64,000 nt of DNA from JAFAGO01 sp031987605 (GTDB lineage: Bacteria > Bacteroidota > Bacteroidia > Flavobacteriales > Weeksellaceae), in NCBI GenBank assembly GCA_031987605.1, contig DALZZF010000005.1, positions 1 to 64,000 of the forward strand. The letters are read 5' to 3'. The translations under genes were made by a program, and so were the position numbers. The notes under the pieces are model-generated. The model worked only from the letters and a program-made list of their open reading frames with translations. It was not told the origin of the DNA and searched no databases. Positions within the stretch are counted from its first letter, which is position 1; every line of letters begins with the position of its first letter. Below are positions 59,113 to 64,000 of this stretch, one piece after another.

Positions 59113-60831
59113 TTATTTGTTTGATTTTATGGAAATTTCTTTTTTTCCGTCTTTTATTTTAATGTCAACATCTTTCAATTTCTTCAGATCAAGATCCAGA
59201 GAATCCATTAGCTTGTCGGCAGCAATTTTCGGAACTTTTTTACCGTTTATAATGATGCTGTCCTGATCTTCGGAATTGTATTCAATGGTTTTTCCGTTGA
59301 TGGTGATTTTGTTTTTTTCGATGTTGATGTTTTGCGACTGATTGTCGTCCTGATCTTCTTCATCATCATTGATTCCGTTTCCGTCCAAATCACCGTTAAG
59401 TTGCATCCGGTCTTTTTTCAATGGAATCACCACGCTGTGCTGCGGAATTACAAGTTCATAATTTACACTGTAATCTCTGAAACGGTGATCGTAAGGATAT
59501 TTTACATAATTCGGGAAAAGAATCCGGTTTCCGGAAATTTCCACAGGTACACTGATTTGCAGCGGAATATTGTATCCTTTTGCTTCTTTTTTAATGATGA
59601 GGTAAGGCGTTTTCACGTCTGCTTTTCTGGTTACATCTACATATACGTAATCTTCTTCGTACACGCTTTTTTTGTCGGAATACACATTGTCATCATATCC
59701 TTTGAAATTCTGCGGAATGGTTACCTGCTTCAAATCGACAAACAAAGTATCGGAATTGGTGTTGATCGCCACTTCTTCAGTATCTTCTTTTTGCCCTTTC
59801 AAAAACATATCTTTTTTCGCCATATTGAATCCGAAATAGGTTGAAAGACCTATTAATAAAAGAAATAATCCTATAAGTACCCATCCGATATTTTTAAGTT
59901 TTGTACTCGGAGAAATGAGTTTTACAGCTAAAAGTCCAAAAAGAATCGCGGGAATTAGGCAGGAAACAACAATCATTAAACTTAAAATATATGTCATATT
60001 TCCACCATCAAAATAGAAATCCATGGTTTGGATTGGCGAAACATCAGTATTGGCGAAAAATCCAAAACCAAAGAGAGAACTGATCAAAAACAGGAACGAA
60101 AGCAATGCAAAAAATCCACCGATGATGTACCGGAAAACATTCCAGATTCCGCTTCCTGCTGAATTAATCATAGGTTTGCTTTCGTTGTACATTTCGCCCA
60201 TTTTTTGTCCGGCTTCATTGGTGAACTGTACAATTTTGCTGGATTCTTCTTTTATAGTATCGAAGTTTACGGGTTTTCCTTTCATCTTCAAAAAATCCGA
60301 TGTGGATTGTGCTTTTGGAAGGATTGCCCATAAAATTACGTAGATGAGAACGACCAGAAGCGGGCTTCCCGGAATCGGAAACATGGCAAAGAACAGCAAT
60401 ACCCACATCACACGCATCCAGGTGATTTCCATTCCGCTGTAATGTGCCAGTCCTGCACAAACTCCTCCTAATTTTGCTTTTTCAGGATCTCTGAAAAGTT
60501 CTTTCTGGCGAGAATTGTTTCCGGAAAACGAATTCTGTTTTTTTGTAGTATTATCGGAATAGTAGGCTTCCTCTTGCTGTTCGATGGCTTCCGGAGTTCC
60601 GATTTGTGCAATTACTTTTTCCACGTCGTCGTCATTGATTACTTCACGTTTTCCTAGGGAATCTCTGAAGATTTCCACCATACGGATTTCAATATCGTGC
60701 ATTACTTCGTCTGCCTCGTCTGCATCCAAAGAATTCCTAAGCGCTGAAAGATAATCGCTCAGTTTTATGTAGGCGTGTTCCTCGATTGTGAAAGAGAAAC
60801 CTGCGAGTCCTATAGAGAGTGTCTTGTTCAT
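59113..60831 (-). CDS. PspC-domain membrane protein
   Basis: A 572-residue membrane protein. The N-terminal 100 residues are helical and charged (DYLSALRNSLDADEADEVMHDIEIRM). A PspC domain begins at KLGGVCAGLAHYSGMEITWMRV (about residue 118). More membrane helices follow (residues 140-330), then a long C-terminal beta-rich region with many lysines and asparagines. PspC proteins sense membrane stress. It follows a PadR regulator by 31 bases, a common pairing in Bacteroidota. Confidence 0.9.
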   Translation of the reverse strand: MNKTLSIGLAGFSFTIEEHAYIKLSDYLSALRNSLDADEADEVMHDIEIRMVEIFRDSLGKREVINDDDVEKVIAQIGTPEAIEQQEEAYYSDNTTKKQNSFSGNNSRQKELFRDPEKAKLGGVCAGLAHYSGMEITWMRVMWVLLFFAMFPIPGSPLLVVLIYVILWAILPKAQSTSDFLKMKGKPVNFDTIKEESSKIVQFTNEAGQKMGEMYNESKPMINSAGSGIWNVFRYIIGGFFALLSFLFLISSLFGFGFFANTDVSPIQTMDFYFDGGNMTYILSLMIVVSCLIPAILFGLLAVKLISPSTKLKNIGWVLIGLFLLLIGLSTYFGFNMAKKDMFLKGQKEDTEEVAINTNSDTLFVDLKQVTIPQNFKGYDDNVYSDKKSVYEEDYVYVDVTRKADVKTPYLIIKKEAKGYNIPLQISVPVEISGNRILFPNYVKYPYDHRFRDYSVNYELVIPQHSVVIPLKKDRMQLNGDLDGNGINDDEEDQDDNQSQNINIEKNKITINGKTIEYNSEDQDSIIINGKKVPKIAADKLMDSLDLDLKKLKDVDIKIKDGKKEISIKSNK

Positions 60832-60862
60832 TTTCTTAGTTTTAGTTGGTTCTGTTGGATTT

Positions 60863-61213
60863 TTATTGAAACCCGTTTTGCTGGTTATTGGTTTTGGTAA
60901 TTTGGTTTACAGATTCAGTCAGTTCATTCCATGTATTCTGCAGCTCTGTAAGGAAAGTTTTTCCTTTTTCTGTGATCTGATAATACTTTCTTGGCGGTCC
61001 GCTTGTGGATTCTTCCCAACGGTAGGTTAAGAATTCGCCGTTTTTCAGTCTTGTGAGGAGCGGATAAAGCGTTCCCTCCACAACATCCAGTTTTCCTTTT
61101 TTCAGTTCATCAATCAAATCCGAAACGTACATTTCTTTTTCGTTGATGAGACTCAAAATACAGAATTCCAGAATTCCTTTGCGCATCTGCGCTTTTGTAT
61201 TTTCTGTATTCAT
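60863..61213 (-). CDS. PadR-family transcriptional regulator
   Basis: A 116-residue regulator with a winged helix (KGILEFCILSLINEKEMYVSDLIDELKKGKLDVVEGTLYPLLTRL in two parts) and the motif EGTLYPLLTRLKNGEFL. The C-terminus has YYQITEKGKTFL, typical of the family. PadR proteins sense small ligands and often control the gene next door, here the PspC protein. Promoter box at 61285-61292. Confidence 0.93.
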   Translation of the reverse strand: MNTENTKAQMRKGILEFCILSLINEKEMYVSDLIDELKKGKLDVVEGTLYPLLTRLKNGEFLTYRWEESTSGPPRKYYQITEKGKTFLTELQNTWNELTESVNQITKTNNQQNGFQ

Positions 61214-61284
61214 TTATGAACGGGTATTAGTCATTATTAAAATTTAATCGGTCATTAAAAAGTTATACCTCTAACTTTACATGG

Positions 61285-61292
61285 CAAAGATA
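61285..61292 (-). promoter_or_regulatory. -7 promoter box of the padR-pspC operon
   Basis: TATCTTTG on the minus strand, 71 bases before the ATG at 61213. The long leader could hold a regulator site. Confidence 0.6.
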
Positions 61293-61592
61293 TGTAAATA
61301 AAATGGTATTATGCAATACAAAGTAGTAAAATATTTTTAAATATTTATTTAATGTGCTGATAATCAGTGAAATTAATTTTTAATTGTTTTTTTTGAAGTG
61401 GAGATAATTCTGATTAATATGCGAAAATAAAAGTTAAATAGGCTCTTGAAATTCAGTAAAATTTTAAACAATTCTAAAATCTTAATCCGTGTTTTTCATC
61501 AAAAAAATGAATAAAACCGATTGGGAAAATGCAGAAGAACGCACATTTTTCCGTAACTTTAATACATACTTTCAAAATCAAAATTAATATCA
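61293..61592. other. AT-rich divergent region
   Basis: Between padR and the first PPK2 gene. No gene or clear repeat is seen. A TAACTTTA box at about 61554-61561 may serve the PPK2 gene. Confidence 0.5.
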
Positions 61593-62447
61593 ATGATCGA
61601 TTACCACGAATTTTCAAAACTAAATACCAGAGATGATCTCATAAAACTTCTGGAGAAAAACAAAGATCAAAACGAAATCTACGCAGAAGCCCTTCAAAAA
61701 TATCATTACGAAATCGAACTTCGGCAACTGCAGGGCGAACTGGTGAATTTCCAGCGTTGGGCACAGGAAAAAGGTAAAAAAATAGCCATTATTTTTGAAG
61801 GAAGAGACGCTTCCGGAAAAGGAGGAACCATTAAAAGATTTATCGAACATCTTAATCCTCGTGCCATGCGTCTTGTTGCGCTGAACAAACCAACCGATGT
61901 GGAAAGAGGTCAATGGTATTTCCGCAGATACATCAAAGAATTGCCGAATCAGGGCGAAATTGTGTTTTTCGACCGCAGTTGGTATAATCGTGCCGTTGTG
62001 GAACCGGTAATGGGATTTTGTACGACACAGCAGTACGACAGTTTTATGGTGCAGGTTCCGGAATTTGAACACATGTTGTATGAAGCCGGAACTACAATTA
62101 TAAAATTCTGGTTTTCTGTAAGCAAAGAACAGCAGTTGTATCGGTTTAAAAGGCGTTTGAAAAATCCATTGAAAAAATGGAAATACAGCCCGGTTGATGA
62201 AAAAGGACAGGAACTTTGGGACACATTTACCTATTATAAAGATCAGATGTTTTCGCGCACGCACAACGCTTTTTCACCTTGGATTATTGTGAAATCGGAT
62301 AATAAACTTCGTGCAAGATTGGAGGCGATCCGTTACGTACTTTCGTTATTTAATTATGATGGAAAGGAAAATTCTCCGGTAAACCTAAATCCGGATCCGA
62401 ACGTGGTGCAACGGTATTTCAGAACGGTGGAACAGATTGATTTTTAA
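61593..62447 (+). CDS. Polyphosphate kinase 2 family protein, first copy
   Basis: A 284-residue PPK2 that moves phosphate between polyphosphate and nucleotides. Walker A is FEGRDASGKGGTI, the Walker B region is FFDRSWYNRAVVEPVMGF, and NPLKKWKYSPVDE is the lid signature. It looks like PPK2 class I (one domain). The second PPK2 starts 17 bases after it, in the same direction, so the two are co-transcribed. Substrate preference of each is unknown. Confidence 0.93.
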   Translation: MIDYHEFSKLNTRDDLIKLLEKNKDQNEIYAEALQKYHYEIELRQLQGELVNFQRWAQEKGKKIAIIFEGRDASGKGGTIKRFIEHLNPRAMRLVALNKPTDVERGQWYFRRYIKELPNQGEIVFFDRSWYNRAVVEPVMGFCTTQQYDSFMVQVPEFEHMLYEAGTTIIKFWFSVSKEQQLYRFKRRLKNPLKKWKYSPVDEKGQELWDTFTYYKDQMFSRTHNAFSPWIIVKSDNKLRARLEAIRYVLSLFNYDGKENSPVNLNPDPNVVQRYFRTVEQIDF

Positions 62448-62464
62448 TTTTACAAAGGCAGAAA

Positions 62465-63268
62465 ATGGAACTTACAAAAGAACAATTCGAAATACTGAAT
62501 ACCAAAAAAGGAATTTACGGCTTACTTCAAAACGAAAAATTGGAGGTAGAACGGGCTTTTAAATTTGCCCGATACGAAAAACGCCTCTCCAAACTTCAGG
62601 AAGAAATGATAAAACTCCTGAACTGGACGGTAGAAAACCAAAAGAAAATCGTAGTGATTTTTGAAGGTCGTGATGCTGCCGGAAAAGGTGGGGCTATCCG
62701 AAGAATTACCGAAAACCTGAATCCAAGGCAACGGCGTGTTGTTGCGCTTCCGAAACCGGATGAAGTGGAAATGACACAATGGTATTTTCAGCGCTACATC
62801 AAGCAACTTCCAAGAGCAGGGGAAATTGTGTTTTTCGATAGAAGCTGGTATAATCGTGCCGTTGTGGAACCGGTAAACGGTTTCTGCACCCAGGAAGAAT
62901 ATGAAGTTTTTATGTCGCAGGTAAATGAATTTGAAAATATGCTGGTAAGTTCAGGATTTTATTTGCTGAAACTTTATTTTTCCATTTCAAAAGACGAGCA
63001 GGAAAGGCGTTTTAAAGATATTGTGAACAGTCCACTGAAAAAATGGAAATACAGCGATGTGGATCAAAATGCCCTTCAGCTATGGGATAAATACACGGAA
63101 TACAAAGAAAAAATGTTTGAAAAAACCAGCACTGAAACTGCACCCTGGAAAACTTTTAAAGCCAATAAAAAATCTGTTGCCAGAGTAGAAGCTCTGGAAT
63201 ATATTCTGGAGAAAATCCCTTATACAGTAAAAGATTCAGACAATTTGAAACATGAAGAGATTGAGTAA
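62465..63268 (+). CDS. Polyphosphate kinase 2 family protein, second copy
   Basis: A 267-residue paralogue with Walker A FEGRDAAGKGGAI, FFDRSWYNRAVVEPVNGF and NSPLKKWKYSDVD. The two copies share the core but differ at the N- and C-termini, which suggests different partners or substrates, for example ADP/GDP versus AMP. That is inferred from divergence, not shown. Confidence 0.93.
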   Translation: MELTKEQFEILNTKKGIYGLLQNEKLEVERAFKFARYEKRLSKLQEEMIKLLNWTVENQKKIVVIFEGRDAAGKGGAIRRITENLNPRQRRVVALPKPDEVEMTQWYFQRYIKQLPRAGEIVFFDRSWYNRAVVEPVNGFCTQEEYEVFMSQVNEFENMLVSSGFYLLKLYFSISKDEQERRFKDIVNSPLKKWKYSDVDQNALQLWDKYTEYKEKMFEKTSTETAPWKTFKANKKSVARVEALEYILEKIPYTVKDSDNLKHEEIE

Positions 63269-63274
63269 AATTTA

Positions 63275-64000
63275 TCAAATCCGCTCCAATTCATCCGCAT
63301 CAATCGTGGTTTTAAAAGTTCCGTAATTCACGGTTACTTTATTCTTTTTGATTTCTTCAATGGTTCCGACCGAAGTGGAGCCGGAAATCCGCACGCGTTG
63401 TCCGGGTTTTAGCCAAAGCAAGCGTTCTTCCTTGCGTTTTTCCTCAATTTTTTCATTGGTTTCGGCAATTTTTTCTTTTACTTCAACCTTTTTCAACTGT
63501 TGCGTAATTTTACGTTTTACCACTTGCAGACGTTTGCTTTCGTCTTTATCGGTGCCGAGTTTGCGGTATTTTTCGGTTTCCAGAAGTTTTACAAAATCTT
63601 TTACCACTTCTTTCCGGGATTTGCCTTTGGTGTAGGAATCGATAAAGGTTTCAATTTTGTTTCCGAATTGCAGTTTGCGGTGTTCATCTTCATACAATTT
63701 CTGAAAATTGAAGAGTTTTTGCTCTAGTTGCTGATTCAGTTTTTCCAGATTTTCTTTTTTATTTTGGGCAGAATCTCGCTTTTCGGAAAGATCGGATTTC
63801 AGTTTTTCCACCTCGAATTTTTCCTGTTGCAGTTTCACGATGGTTTTGTCCAGATTTACAATATCGTGTTCCACTTTTTTCTTGGCAGAATGAATGATGA
63901 ATCTCGGAATCCGGTTTTTCTCGGCGACTTCAAAAGTAAAGGAACTTCCGGCCTGCCCGATTTCCAGTTTGTAAAGCGGTTCCAGAGAATGTTCATCAAA
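63275..64000 (-). CDS. mutS2: MutS2 (partial, 5' end beyond the window)
   Basis: The C-terminal 241 codons of a MutS2-type protein, reading from the window edge. The frame holds the ATPase C-terminus (LEPLYKLEIGQAGSSFTFEVAEK), a long coiled coil (about 90-130 residues), and the final KOW-like beta segment (LWLKPGQRVRISGSTSVGTI). MutS2 binds branched DNA and suppresses homologous recombination or rescues collided ribosomes, depending on species. An internal GTG at 63874 is not the true start. There is no C-terminal Smr nuclease domain visible before the stop. Confidence 0.88.
   Translation of the reverse strand, partial: FDEHSLEPLYKLEIGQAGSSFTFEVAEKNRIPRFIIHSAKKKVEHDIVNLDKTIVKLQQEKFEVEKLKSDLSEKRDSAQNKKENLEKLNQQLEQKLFNFQKLYEDEHRKLQFGNKIETFIDSYTKGKSRKEVVKDFVKLLETEKYRKLGTDKDESKRLQVVKRKITQQLKKVEVKEKIAETNEKIEEKRKEERLLWLKPGQRVRISGSTSVGTIEEIKKNKVTVNYGTFKTTIDADELERI

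Noticed and set aside
63275..63874. The internal GTG at 63874 as a real start of a 199-residue protein
   Set aside because: The frame continues without a stop to the window edge and encodes the ATPase C-terminus of MutS2 (LEPLYKLEIGQAGSSF), so the gene starts outside the window.

Overview
The window looks like chromosome of a flavobacterium of the Chryseobacterium/Kaistella group (Bacteroidota, Weeksellaceae). The reasons are a low-GC sequence, many -7 promoter boxes of the form TAnnTTTG with almost no Shine-Dalgarno sites, a SusC/SusD pair, a complete Bat operon, GLPGLI, DUF4230, DUF4834 and DUF6263 families, a LuxE-like acyltransferase and a bifunctional OlsF-type acyltransferase. The genus is inferred from family content. 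Several long reading frames appear to start at a TTG that is really the TTTG of a promoter; I moved those starts to the next ATG.

Layout. 1-575: gene-free edge with a composite repeat. 576-3955: ligA, a hypothetical gene and a Fur-family regulator. 4043-10835 (minus): an operon of SusC, SusD, glycerophosphodiester phosphodiesterase and a secreted metallophosphoesterase, preceded by six TTAA boxes spaced about 11 bp, which resembles a Pho-box array. 11373-13285 (minus): DyP peroxidase and encapsulin shell. 13682-18776: DCC-family protein, haem-binding protein, der, a UPF0175/DUF3368 toxin-antitoxin pair, upp and comF. 18806-24254: a ScfR/RamB-like regulator, a crystallin-fold protein and the glyoxylate-shunt genes aceB and aceA behind a perfect 16-bp palindrome. 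24579-28469: a kinase-like protein, QueD-like, LpxH-like, GxxExxY, a 156-bp tandem triplication and a LuxE-like gene carrying three palindromic-repeat insertions. 28544-37542: aquaporin, DUF4230, DUF5715, tRNA-Phe, olsF, aspartokinase, fbp, menC and a cysteine synthase. 37966-46347: a membrane TPR-LuxR regulator, glycosyltransferase, YfhO, DUF4834, DUF6263, rlmB and DinB. 46348-47302: a repeat island. 47303-54759: moxR-DUF58-batABCD. 54799-64000: MarC, isochorismate synthase and thioesterase, GLPGLI, acyltransferase, a possible 20-residue peptide gene, PspC/PadR, two PPK2 genes and the 3' part of mutS2.

The strongest functional stories are phosphate scavenging (SusCD plus phosphodiesterase under a probable PhoB array), an encapsulated peroxidase, and a regulator that probably controls the glyoxylate shunt next to it. 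The strongest structural theme is repeats. There are several families of mini-palindromes and of 7-bp-period arrays. Some lie inside conserved enzymes and are translated in frame as short foreign peptides (LuxE-like, MenC, glycosyltransferase).

All calls come from reading the sequence and recalling families; no database search was run.
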